The notes beneath the pieces are model-generated. The model ran no database searches, was not told where the DNA came from, and was given only the letters and a program-made list of their open reading frames with translations. Of a DNA stretch of 64,000 bases, positions 36,921-44,353 are shown one piece after another (position 1 is the first letter of the stretch; every line of letters starts with the position of its first letter). A program made the translations under genes and the position numbers. This DNA is from Sphingomonas glacialis (lineage in GTDB: Bacteria; Pseudomonadota; Alphaproteobacteria; Sphingomonadales; Sphingomonadaceae), in contig NZ_RCZC01000008.1 of the NCBI RefSeq assembly GCF_006439055.1, positions 125,494 through 189,493 on the forward strand. The letters run 5' to 3'.

Positions 36921-37064
36921 TCAGGCGATCGTGCTGATCGCGGCAGGGGCGGCAGTCGCCGGGCCGACGGTGCCGACGATGGCGACCGACCCGATCAGGA
37001 CGGTGGCGACGAGAGCGACGGCGATCTGGGCGAGCGAGCTGCGCGACTTGTATTCGGTGGTCAT
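36921..37064 (-). CDS. 47-aa membrane microprotein, first gene of the psp operon
   Basis: The ATG at 37064 has AAGGAGA 6 bases upstream. After a polar start (MTTEYKSRSSLAQ) one membrane helix spans about residues 13-36, and the end is Ala/Thr-rich. It is the first gene after the sigma-54 promoter at 37118-37134 and lies 42 bases before pspA, so it should be made whenever the operon is induced. No family was recognised. Confidence 0.72.
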   Translation of the reverse strand: MTTEYKSRSSLAQIAVALVATVLIGSVAIVGTVGPATAAPAAISTIA

Positions 37065-37117
37065 GGCGGGTCTCCTTGGCGGAAAAACAGTGCCCGGTGG
37101 GGCGATGTCAGAAGCTT

Positions 37118-37134
37118 TGCAGGGACCGTGCCAG
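37118..37134 (-). promoter_or_regulatory. Sigma-54 promoter of the psp operon
   Basis: On the minus strand it reads CTGGCACGGTCCCTGCA: the -24 TGGCACG is perfect, the spacing is right, and the -12 CTGC differs from TTGC by one base. It lies about 54 bases before the first gene. The 90 bases between it and pspF should hold the PspF binding sites. Confidence 0.85.
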
Positions 37135-37223
37135 TTTTCGAAATGGCGGATTTGCGTGCTTTTGAGTGTGGTATAGGAAAAACACACTTGCCAAGGCTTG
37201 GGATTTTACGCCAAGCGTTGGGA

Positions 37224-38270
37224 ATGGAACGAACGACCCAGGTGATCGGACAATCGGGCGCGTTTCTCGACGCGCTCGAACTCGCCAGCCGCGCGGCGGC
37301 GCTCGACCGCCCGGTGCTCGTGATCGGCGAGCGCGGCACAGGCAAGGAGCTCATCGCCGAGCGCCTGCATCGCCTGAGCCCACGCTGGGACCAGCCGCTC
37401 GTCATCATGAATTGCGCTGCGCTCCCCGAGACGCTGATCGAGGCCGAACTGTTCGGGCACGAAGCGGGAGCCTTTACCGGCGCGACCAAGGCGCGGGCGG
37501 GGCGCTTCGAGGAGGCGCATCGCGGGACCTTGTTCCTCGACGAGCTCGGCACGCTGTCGATGGCGGCGCAGGACCGGCTGTTGCGCGCGGTCGAATATGG
37601 CGAGGTGACGCGGATCGGATCGTCGCGGCCGATGCGCGTCGATGTCCGCATCGTGGCTGCGACCAACGAGCATCTGCCCGACAAGGTCGCGCGGCATCAG
37701 TTCCGCGCCGATCTGCTCGACCGGCTGAGCTTCGAGGTGGTGACGCTGCCGCCGCTGCGCGCGCGCGTCGACGACGTGCTCGTGCTCGCCGAGCATTTCG
37801 GGCGGCGGATGGCGTCGGAGCTGGGGCGCGACAGCTGGCCGGGGTTCAGCAAGACCGCCGAGGCGGCGCTGAAGGCGTATCCCTGGCCGGGCAACGTCCG
37901 CGAATTGCGCAACGTCGCCGAACGCGCAGTGTATCGCTGGGATCTCGACGGGCCGATCGATGCGATCCAGTTCGATCCATTCGCATCTCCGCATCGGCCC
38001 GCGACGGTCGCGCCCTTGGCTGAGCCGAGCGCGGTCGCAGCAGCGGCACCGCCCGTCGCAGCGCCGCCTTCGAGCGAGGCGTCAGCGCCGATGGATTACA
38101 AGGCGCGGCTCGCGCGTTTCGAGTGCGAGATGCTGCAGGCGGCGATGGCCGAGAACCGCTTCAACCAGCGCGCCACCGCCGAAGCGCTGGGCCTGAGCTA
38201 CGACCAGTTGCGCCACGCGCTCAGGCGCCACGGCCTGATTTCGGGTGCGTCGACAGAATCGGTTGCGTAA
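37224..38270 (+). CDS. pspF: Phage shock transcriptional activator PspF
   Basis: Sigma-54-dependent activator of 348 aa. It lacks an N-terminal sensor domain, as PspF does. Walker A is GERGTGKE at 35-42, the sigma-54-contacting GAFTGA at 82-87, and LFLDELGTL is Walker B. A Fis-type helix-turn-helix ends the protein (FNQRATAEALGLSYDQLRHA). Between them is a longer than usual Ala/Pro linker at about 258-290. It is divergent from the psp operon it should activate, and PspA likely holds it inactive. ATG at 37224 matches the AAA-domain start. Confidence 0.94.
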   Translation: MERTTQVIGQSGAFLDALELASRAAALDRPVLVIGERGTGKELIAERLHRLSPRWDQPLVIMNCAALPETLIEAELFGHEAGAFTGATKARAGRFEEAHRGTLFLDELGTLSMAAQDRLLRAVEYGEVTRIGSSRPMRVDVRIVAATNEHLPDKVARHQFRADLLDRLSFEVVTLPPLRARVDDVLVLAEHFGRRMASELGRDSWPGFSKTAEAALKAYPWPGNVRELRNVAERAVYRWDLDGPIDAIQFDPFASPHRPATVAPLAEPSAVAAAAPPVAAPPSSEASAPMDYKARLARFECEMLQAAMAENRFNQRATAEALGLSYDQLRHALRRHGLISGASTESVA

Positions 38271-38334
38271 CGAGCGGGCCGGACCCATTTGCCGGGCCTG
38301 ACGTTTGCGTATCGAGCTTTCAAGGAGAAGACCC

Positions 38335-38940
38335 ATGGCTTTCGAACTTCCCCCGCTGCCTTATGCCTATGACGCGCTGGAGCCGACGATCTCGAAAGAG
38401 ACGATGACCTTCCATCACGACAAGCATCATGCGGCCTACACCGCCAAGCTCAACGAAGGCGTCGCGGCCGACCCCAAGCTCGAAGGCAAGACGATCGAGG
38501 AAATCCTCGGCATGATCTCGAGCCTGCCGCCGCTGGTGCGCAACAATGGCGGCGGTTTCTGGAACCACGATTTTTTCTGGAAGATCATGGGCCCGGCCGG
38601 CACGACGCAGCCCTCGGGCGCGCTTGCCGAGGCGATCACCGCCTATGGCGGCCTCGACAAGCTAAAGGACGATTTCAACACCAAGGGTGCGGGCCAGTTC
38701 GGTTCGGGCTGGGCGTGGGTGATCAAGGACGAGAGCGGCGCGCTCAAGGTCGTCTCGACGCCGAACCAGGACAATCCGCTGATGGACGATGCCAAGGACA
38801 AGGGCACGCCGATCCTCGCCAACGACGTGTGGGAGCATGCCTACTACCTGACCTACATGAACGACCGTCCGGGCTATCTGAAGGCGTGGTGGAACGTCGT
38901 GAACTGGGACGAAGCCGGCAAGCGCTTCGACGCGGCCTGA
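38335..38940 (+). CDS. sodB: Superoxide dismutase (Fe type)
   Basis: A 201-aa cytoplasmic enzyme that converts superoxide to oxygen and hydrogen peroxide. Metal ligands are in TFHHDKHHAAY, WNHDFFW and DVWEHAYYL. FELPPLPYAYDALEPTIS is the typical SodB start. GAGQFGSGWAW places Gln as in Fe-type enzymes, though Mn use cannot be excluded. AAGGAGA precedes the ATG at 38335. Confidence 0.95.
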   Translation: MAFELPPLPYAYDALEPTISKETMTFHHDKHHAAYTAKLNEGVAADPKLEGKTIEEILGMISSLPPLVRNNGGGFWNHDFFWKIMGPAGTTQPSGALAEAITAYGGLDKLKDDFNTKGAGQFGSGWAWVIKDESGALKVVSTPNQDNPLMDDAKDKGTPILANDVWEHAYYLTYMNDRPGYLKAWWNVVNWDEAGKRFDAA

Positions 38941-38954
38941 CACGCGGCGGCAGG

Positions 38955-39101
38955 GTCTCGGCGGTTACAGTTGCATGAAACGCATTTGGTAGCGCAAACA
39001 ACGCAATTGCTAAAGATCCTGCTGCACTGCACAAAGAGTGTGCCTTTCAGGCATCCTCTCCTAAAACTTTCACGGCCGGTCGAAAGACCGGCCTTTTTTT
39101 T
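38955..39101 (+). ncRNA. Candidate small RNA or sodB 3' UTR
   Basis: A 147-base non-coding stretch downstream of sodB ending in a strong intrinsic terminator. It carries a short TGCC-TTTCA-GGCA hairpin and a pyrimidine-rich CATCCTCTCCTAAAAC that could pair with ribosome-binding sites. No convincing promoter was found, so processing from the sodB mRNA is also possible. Confidence 0.4.
39074..39101 (+). terminator. Intrinsic terminator downstream of sodB
   Basis: Perfect 8-bp stem GGCCGGTC/GACCGGCC with a GAAA tetraloop, followed by eight T. Confidence 0.93.
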
Positions 39102-39267
39102 GTTTTGGCGCCTGATATAGTCGAGTCGCTGTCGTAGCGCCGGATCATAACAAAAACGACGGAAGAGGTAGGCCGCCGGTAAGACCGGCAACGGCGACAC
39201 GATCGTGCGGGGGATGGAGCAGGGGGCTCTCCCCCGCGATTTGCAGACCAAGCGAAGGAACACCCGC
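39102..39267. other. Intergenic region, no gene recognised
   Basis: No convincing reading frame or RNA. A small GC hairpin (CGGGGGA...TCCCCCG type) occurs around 39209-39236. The following bases belong to a dyad repeat. Confidence 0.4.
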
Positions 39268-39420
39268 CCTCTCCCGCACGCGGGAGAGGCTACGCAGACT
39301 TGGTCCGCCTTCTTCGGGCCGGCCTAGTCGCAGTCGGTGAGGGCCCTGGTCGGGGCGGGCGTGGACAAGAAGAAGACCCTCACCCAACCCTCTCCCATGA
39401 AGGATGGGAGAGGGCTGACG
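39268..39420. repeat. GC-rich dyad intergenic repeat
   Basis: CCTCTCCCGCACGCGGGAGAGG at the left is an inner palindrome, and CCCTCTCCCATGAAGGATGGGAGAGGG at the right is another. The ends are related to the elements at 20193, 34071 and 42372. It lies just downstream of yciB. Confidence 0.65.
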
Positions 39421-39424
39421 GGAC

Positions 39425-40045
39425 TCACTCCTGCGGGGGGATCGGTGGCTCGTCCTGCGTGCTGAAACCGTGCTTCATCAGCATCGGCACATTGGCGAAG
39501 GCGAAGATCAGCGTCAGCGGGATCACGCCCCACAGCTTGAAACCGAGCCAGAAGGCGTAGCTGAATTCGTGGCGGACGATTTCGTTGATCACCGCCAGGA
39601 AGGCGAAGAACACCGCCCAATTGATCGTCAGCTTGCGCCACCCGGTCTCGTTGAGGCCGGGATAGGCGGCTTCGAGGAACAGGCTGAGCAGCGGCCGCCC
39701 CGTCGCCAGGCCGAACACCAGGATCGCCGAGAGCATCGCGTAGATGACCGTCGGCTTGATCTGGATGAATTCCTTATTGTGGAAATAGAGCGTCAGCCCG
39801 CCGAACACGAGCACGAGCGTCCCCGTCAGCCAGAGCATCGGCGAGATCCGTCCCGAGCGCACCAGCGAATAGACCATCGCCGCGATGCTCGCGATCATGA
39901 ACGCGGTCGTCCCCGCGATCAGTTTGACCATGTCGAGGCCGGGGGTAAGGAAATTGACGAGAAAGAAGATCGCGATCGGGCCGATGTCGATCGCCAGGCG
40001 TTGCCCGGCGCCGAGCGGCGCCTTTTTGGTGGGGGTGGAGGTCAT
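39425..40045 (-). CDS. yciB: Inner membrane-spanning protein YciB / septation protein A family
   Basis: A 206-aa integral membrane protein with five to six helices. DIGPIAIFFLVNF near the start, LYFHNKEFIQIKPTVIYAML in the middle and WVIFFAFLA-like (WAVFFAFLAVINEIVRH) segments are typical of YciB/IspZ. In enterobacteria it interacts with elongation and division proteins and affects the envelope. Its start overlaps the ftsY stop by 4 bases. Confidence 0.92.
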   Translation of the reverse strand: MTSTPTKKAPLGAGQRLAIDIGPIAIFFLVNFLTPGLDMVKLIAGTTAFMIASIAAMVYSLVRSGRISPMLWLTGTLVLVFGGLTLYFHNKEFIQIKPTVIYAMLSAILVFGLATGRPLLSLFLEAAYPGLNETGWRKLTINWAVFFAFLAVINEIVRHEFSYAFWLGFKLWGVIPLTLIFAFANVPMLMKHGFSTQDEPPIPPQE

Positions 40046-40971
40046 TTGCGGACCCCTTCCACGCCGGCGATGATCCGCGCAACCTCGTTCGCGTCGAACG
40101 GGCGCAGATCGCCCATCCCCTCGCCGACGCCGATCGCGTGGATCGGCAGGCCATATTGCTCGGCCGCGGCGACGAGCACGCCGCCGCGTGCGGTGCCGTC
40201 GAGCTTGGTCATGACGAGGCCGGTGACGCCGGCGTCCTTCTTGAACACTTCGATCTGGCTGAGCGCGTTCTGCCCCGTGGTCGCATCGAGCACGAGCAGG
40301 ACGTCGTGCGGCGAATCGACGTTGAGTCGGCCGAGCACGCGGCGGATCTTCGAGAGCTCGTCCATCAGCTCGCGCTTGTTCTGGAGGCGCCCGGCGGTGT
40401 CGACGATCAGCACGTCGATGCCGGTCGCGGTCGCCTGCTTGACCGCCTCGTAGACGATCCCCGCGGCGTCGCCGCCTTCCTTGCCCGAAATGATCGGCAC
40501 GCCGGCGCGCTCGGCCCAGGTGGCGAGCTGGCCGATCGCGGCGGCGCGGAAGGTGTCGCCGGCCGCGAGCATCACGCCGTAATCCTGTTCTTTCAGCAGA
40601 TGCGCGAGCTTGGCGATCGTCGTCGTCTTGCCCGAGCCGTTGACGCCGATCACCAGAATGACGTGCGGGCGCGGGAAGCCGGTGATCTCGAGCGGCTTGG
40701 CGACGGTGTCGAGCACCTTCTCGATCTCCTCGGCGACGACGAGGCGGATGCCGAGATCCTCCATGTCGCGCTCGAATACGCCGGTCGACAAACGGTGGCG
40801 GATGCGGGCGGCGGTCTGCGGGCCGAGATCGGAGGCGATCAGCGCCTCCTCGATCTCATCGAGCGTCGCGCGGTCGAGCGGTCCGGTGCCGAGCCCGGCG
40901 AGATTGCCGAGCAGCCGGTCGGAGGTGCGCTTGAACCCGCCGAGGAGTTTGTCGTGCCAGGTGGGGGTCAT
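40042..40971 (-). CDS. ftsY: Signal recognition particle receptor FtsY
   Basis: SRP-GTPase of 309 aa that docks ribosome-SRP complexes at the inner membrane. G1 is GVNGSGKTTTIAKL, followed by DTFRAAAIGQL, DTAGRLQN and TKLDGTARGG. The N domain begins almost at once, and there is only a very short acidic-free N terminus, so the long acidic A domain of E. coli FtsY is missing, as in many alphaproteobacteria. It is encoded between mtaB and yciB with 4-base overlaps on both sides. Its partner gene ffh lies at 44354. Confidence 0.96.
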   Translation of the reverse strand: MTPTWHDKLLGGFKRTSDRLLGNLAGLGTGPLDRATLDEIEEALIASDLGPQTAARIRHRLSTGVFERDMEDLGIRLVVAEEIEKVLDTVAKPLEITGFPRPHVILVIGVNGSGKTTTIAKLAHLLKEQDYGVMLAAGDTFRAAAIGQLATWAERAGVPIISGKEGGDAAGIVYEAVKQATATGIDVLIVDTAGRLQNKRELMDELSKIRRVLGRLNVDSPHDVLLVLDATTGQNALSQIEVFKKDAGVTGLVMTKLDGTARGGVLVAAAEQYGLPIHAIGVGEGMGDLRPFDANEVARIIAGVEGVRK

Positions 40972-42332
40972 GCGATGGTCTCTTGCAACATTTTTTCGGT
41001 CCCCGGCGAAGGCCGCGGCCCAGGAGAAATGGCGATGGTCGGCGGGCGCTGCGCATCGCTACGAGTGTCCCGCGACCGGGCCCCGGCCTTCGCCGGGGAA
41101 GCGGGAAGGGGAGTGGCGCTGAGCGTGCTGCCGTCGGTGGCGGCGATGCGGACCGACTGGACGGTCCCGACCGTCTGCATGTCGAAGCGCACCTCGGCAA
41201 AGTTCGCGGCGTGCCCGCGATCCCCCGGCCGCTCGACCAGCACGTCTTGCGTCGTGCCGACCAGCCCGCGCAGCCACGCCGCCTTGCGCCGCGCGCCAGC
41301 CTCGCGCAGCAGCGCCGCTCGGGCCTTGCGTACGGGAACGGGCAAAGCCGGCATCAGCGCGGCAGGGGTGCCGTCGCGCTCCGAATAGGGGAAGATGTGG
41401 GCGTGGACCACGTTGCAATCGTCGATCAGCGCGAGCGTGTCGGCGAACATCGCATCGTCCTCGGTCGGGAAACCCGCGATCAGATCGGCCCCGATCGCAA
41501 TGTCCGCGCGCGCCGCCTTGAGCCGTTCGACCAAAGCGACGCTCTCGCCCCGCGAATGGCGGCGCTTCATCCGCTTTAGGATCATGTCGTTGCCCGCCTG
41601 GAGCGAGAGATGGACGTGCGGCATCACCCGCGCTTCCTGCGTAAGGAGCGCGAAGAGCCGGTCGTCGATTTCGATCCCGTCGAGCGACGACAGCCGCAGC
41701 CGCTCGAGCGCGGGCACATGGCGCAGGATCCGCTCGACCAGCAGGCCGAGGCTCGGCGCGCCGGGCAGATCGGGGCCGTAGCTGGTGAGATCTACCCCGG
41801 TCAGCACGATCTCGCGGTGGCCGGCATCGACGAGGCCAGCGATCCGATCGATCACCGCGCCTGCCGGGACCGAGCGGCTGTTGCCGCGTCCGTACGGGAT
41901 CACGCAGAAGGTGCAGCGATGGTCGCAGCCATTCTGCACCTCGACGAACGCGCGCGCGTGCGCCGCGAAAGCGGGGGCGAGATGCGGGGCGGTTTCGCGA
42001 ACGCGCAGGATGTCGCCGACGATGACGGGATCGGAAGCGTCCCAAGCGTGCGACGTCAGTTTCTCGCTATTGCCGAGCACGCGGTCGACCTCGGGCATCG
42101 CGGCGAAGCTCGCCGGGTCGATCTGCGCGGCGCATCCCGTCACGACCAATTGCGCCGATGGCCGCTCGGCGCGCGCGCGGCGGATCGCCTTGCGCGTCTC
42201 GGCGACGGCGCCGTTGGTGACCGCGCAGCTGTTGACCACCACCAGATCACGCCCGCCGACAAGCGCGCGGATCGCCTCGCTTTCGGCGATGTTGAGGCGG
42301 CAGCCGAGGGAGATGATCTGCGGATCGGGCAT
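40968..42332 (-). CDS. mtaB: tRNA t6A37 methylthiotransferase MtaB
   Basis: Radical-SAM enzyme of 454 aa that converts t6A37 to ms2t6A37 in tRNA. The SAM cluster is in GCDHRCTFCVIPYGRG. N-terminal Cys residues for the second cluster are in LGCRLNIAES, NSCAVTNGA and TGCAAQID. A TRAM-like domain ends near ATDGSTLSAT. The last ~40 residues (from about PASPAKAG) are encoded by a REP-like dyad and look like an acquired tail. The stop overlaps the ftsY start. Confidence 0.94.
   Translation of the reverse strand: MPDPQIISLGCRLNIAESEAIRALVGGRDLVVVNSCAVTNGAVAETRKAIRRARAERPSAQLVVTGCAAQIDPASFAAMPEVDRVLGNSEKLTSHAWDASDPVIVGDILRVRETAPHLAPAFAAHARAFVEVQNGCDHRCTFCVIPYGRGNSRSVPAGAVIDRIAGLVDAGHREIVLTGVDLTSYGPDLPGAPSLGLLVERILRHVPALERLRLSSLDGIEIDDRLFALLTQEARVMPHVHLSLQAGNDMILKRMKRRHSRGESVALVERLKAARADIAIGADLIAGFPTEDDAMFADTLALIDDCNVVHAHIFPYSERDGTPAALMPALPVPVRKARAALLREAGARRKAAWLRGLVGTTQDVLVERPGDRGHAANFAEVRFDMQTVGTVQSVRIAATDGSTLSATPLPASPAKAGARSRDTRSDAQRPPTIAISPGPRPSPGTEKMLQETIA
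41001..41100. repeat. REP-like dyad inside the 3' end of mtaB
   Basis: CCCCGGCGAAGGCCGCGGCC at the left pairs with GGCCCCGGCCTTCGCCGGGG at the right, about 58 bases apart. The element is read through in the mtaB frame and encodes the protein's last residues before the final MLQETIA. Confidence 0.75.
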
Positions 42333-42371
42333 TGCGTCGCGATCTAGGGGGCGTGGGGCGGTAAGTCCATG

Positions 42372-42486
42372 CTCCTCCCCTCCCTGGAAGGGGGGGGCTG
42401 GGGGGTGGGTTGGCCCGTGGAGAGGTCGACGCTTGCATTAGGCCGACCCACCCCCGACCCCTCCCTTCCAGGGAGGGGAGGAGGAG
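42372..42486. repeat. GC-rich double-dyad intergenic repeat
   Basis: CTCCTCCCCTCCCTGGAAGG at the left end and its complement CCTTCCAGGGAGGGGAGGAG at the right end form a long inverted repeat around a less regular centre. It lies between the mtaB start and the end of the GGDEF-EAL gene. Confidence 0.78.
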
Positions 42487-42488
42487 GT

Positions 42489-44126
42489 TCAGCCCGCGCG
42501 GCGCGTGTCCGTACTGTCCGACTCGACCGTCTCGCTCGCTGCCACCTGCAGCAAGCGCCGCTCGGCGAGCATCCGCCGCGTGTTGGCGATGCTGGTCGGC
42601 CGCCCATAGAGATAGCCTTGCCCCTTGCCGCAGCCGAGCCCGCGCAGACGTTCCTCGACGGCGAGCTCCTCGATCCCCTCGGCGGTGATCGGCAGGTTGA
42701 GGCTGTCGCCGAGCCGCGTGATCGCGGTGACGATCGCGGCGCTTTCGGTATTGTCGTTCATCGACATGATGAAGCTCTTGTCGATCTTGATCCGGTCGAA
42801 CGGCAGCGCGCGCAGATGCGCGAGCGACGAATAGCCCGTGCCGAAATCGTCGAGCGCCAGCCGGATGCCCTGGTTCTTGAGACTGCCGACGATCGATTGC
42901 GCGAGCGGGAGATTGTCGAACAACGCGGTCTCGGTGATCTCGATCTCGAGTCGGCTCGGCGGGAAGCCCGTCTCGGTCAGCACCTTGATGATCTTCTGCG
43001 CGAGCCACGCATCGCGCAGCTGGCTCGGCGAGATGTTGACCGACAGCGACAGCCCGGCGTCCCAATCCTTCGCGGCGAGGAACGCCTGGCGCATCAGCGA
43101 CAGCGAGAGATCGGCGATCATGCCCGTCTCCTCGGCGATCGGGATGAAGGCGTCGGGCACGATCAGCCCGCGCGTCGGGTGATCCCAGCGCGCCAGCACC
43201 TCGAACCCGCTCAGCCGTCCGGTCGTCAGATCGATCTGCTGCTCGAAATAGGGGACGATCTCCTGGCGCGGGATCGCGTTGCGCAAGCCCACTTCGAGTT
43301 CGTTGCGCGCCTGCAGCTCGCGCTCCATTGACAGGTCGAACCAGGCGAAGCGGTTGCGCCCCGAATTCTTGGCGGCGTACATTGCGATGTCGGCCGAGCG
43401 CATCAGCGCATCGATGCTCGCGCAATCGAAGTCCGATCGCGCGATGCCGACCGAGACTGAAATATGCAGCTGCAGACCCTCTATATAGAAGGGCTGGGCG
43501 AGCTGGCTGACGAGTTTCTCGGCGATCCGCTCGACGGTCGCGGGGTGGCCTGCGTCGAACAGGAAGGCGCAGGCGAATTCGTCGCCGCCGAAGCGCGCGG
43601 TGAGCGCGATACCCGGCATCGCGCCCGCGATCTGCAGCGCGACCTGCTGGAGCAGGGCATCGCCGATCGCGTGGCCGTGCATGTCATTGACCATCTTGAA
43701 ATGGTCGAGATCGAGCATCAGCAGCGCCATCGCCTTGTTGCGCGCCTGCGCACGCACGAACATTGCGGCGCCTTCCTCGGCGAGGCTGCGCCGGTTGAGG
43801 AAACCGGTCAGCGGATCCTTGGCGGCGAGCATCTGCGCGCGCTCCTCGGCCGCGGTGCGAATCGTCACTTCGTTGGCGAGCTCGCGGTGGCGGCGCCAGC
43901 CGAACAGGATCAGCGCGACGTTGAGCAACAGCGCGATCACCAGCGTCTGGTCGGGCCCGTCGCCGCCGTCGACATAGTGCCGGATGGTGGTCGACAGCAC
44001 CGAGCTCCCGGTGCCGACGAACAACAGGATCGAGGCGACCGTGATCGCGCCGTTGAGGATCTCGCGGCGTTTGGGCGGGGCAGCACCGCCCGCGTCGCTG
44101 GAATCGCCACGTGTCTCGACCGTCAT
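42489..44126 (-). CDS. Membrane GGDEF-EAL protein (c-di-GMP turnover)
   Basis: A 545-aa protein. Two membrane helices lie at about residues 27-47 and 60-77. The diguanylate cyclase domain has an intact GGDEF at 180-184, with no obvious RxxD inhibitory site. In the phosphodiesterase domain the signature is EVL (309-311), an accepted variant of EAL. Later motifs LALDDFGTGYSS, ITAEGIEE and GKGQGYLYGRP are complete, unlike in the 23301 gene. Both activities are possible. The ATG at 44126 gives a sensible polar N terminus. It is divergent from ffh. Confidence 0.92.
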   Translation of the reverse strand: MTVETRGDSSDAGGAAPPKRREILNGAITVASILLFVGTGSSVLSTTIRHYVDGGDGPDQTLVIALLLNVALILFGWRRHRELANEVTIRTAAEERAQMLAAKDPLTGFLNRRSLAEEGAAMFVRAQARNKAMALLMLDLDHFKMVNDMHGHAIGDALLQQVALQIAGAMPGIALTARFGGDEFACAFLFDAGHPATVERIAEKLVSQLAQPFYIEGLQLHISVSVGIARSDFDCASIDALMRSADIAMYAAKNSGRNRFAWFDLSMERELQARNELEVGLRNAIPRQEIVPYFEQQIDLTTGRLSGFEVLARWDHPTRGLIVPDAFIPIAEETGMIADLSLSLMRQAFLAAKDWDAGLSLSVNISPSQLRDAWLAQKIIKVLTETGFPPSRLEIEITETALFDNLPLAQSIVGSLKNQGIRLALDDFGTGYSSLAHLRALPFDRIKIDKSFIMSMNDNTESAAIVTAITRLGDSLNLPITAEGIEELAVEERLRGLGCGKGQGYLYGRPTSIANTRRMLAERRLLQVAASETVESDSTDTRRAG

Positions 44127-44274
44127 AGAAAGCTGTCCACCCCGTAGTGAGGAAACGTCTTTCCACGCCAGCTGTGTAGATGGGGTTAAGCCCGAGAGTT
44201 GCGTGACGCATCGAAACGGCGTAGGGCGCACCGATCGTTCCTGTACAGGACCGTGAGGGCTGCCCCATGGGGCT

Positions 44275-44311
44275 ACGCCGGCCGACGAGGTTTCGTCCGC
44301 CGGCGTTCTTT
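44275..44311 (+). promoter_or_regulatory. Strong hairpin in the ffh leader
   Basis: ACGCCGGC and GCCGGCGT form an 8-bp outer stem, GACGA/TCGTC a 5-bp inner stem, and TTCTTT follows. It is 43 bases before the ffh ATG. It could be an attenuator-like structure, or simply a spacer. Confidence 0.35.
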
Positions 44312-44353
44312 GCGTTACGGTGCGGACGCGATGTTTTGGAAGGTTTTTTTCGG

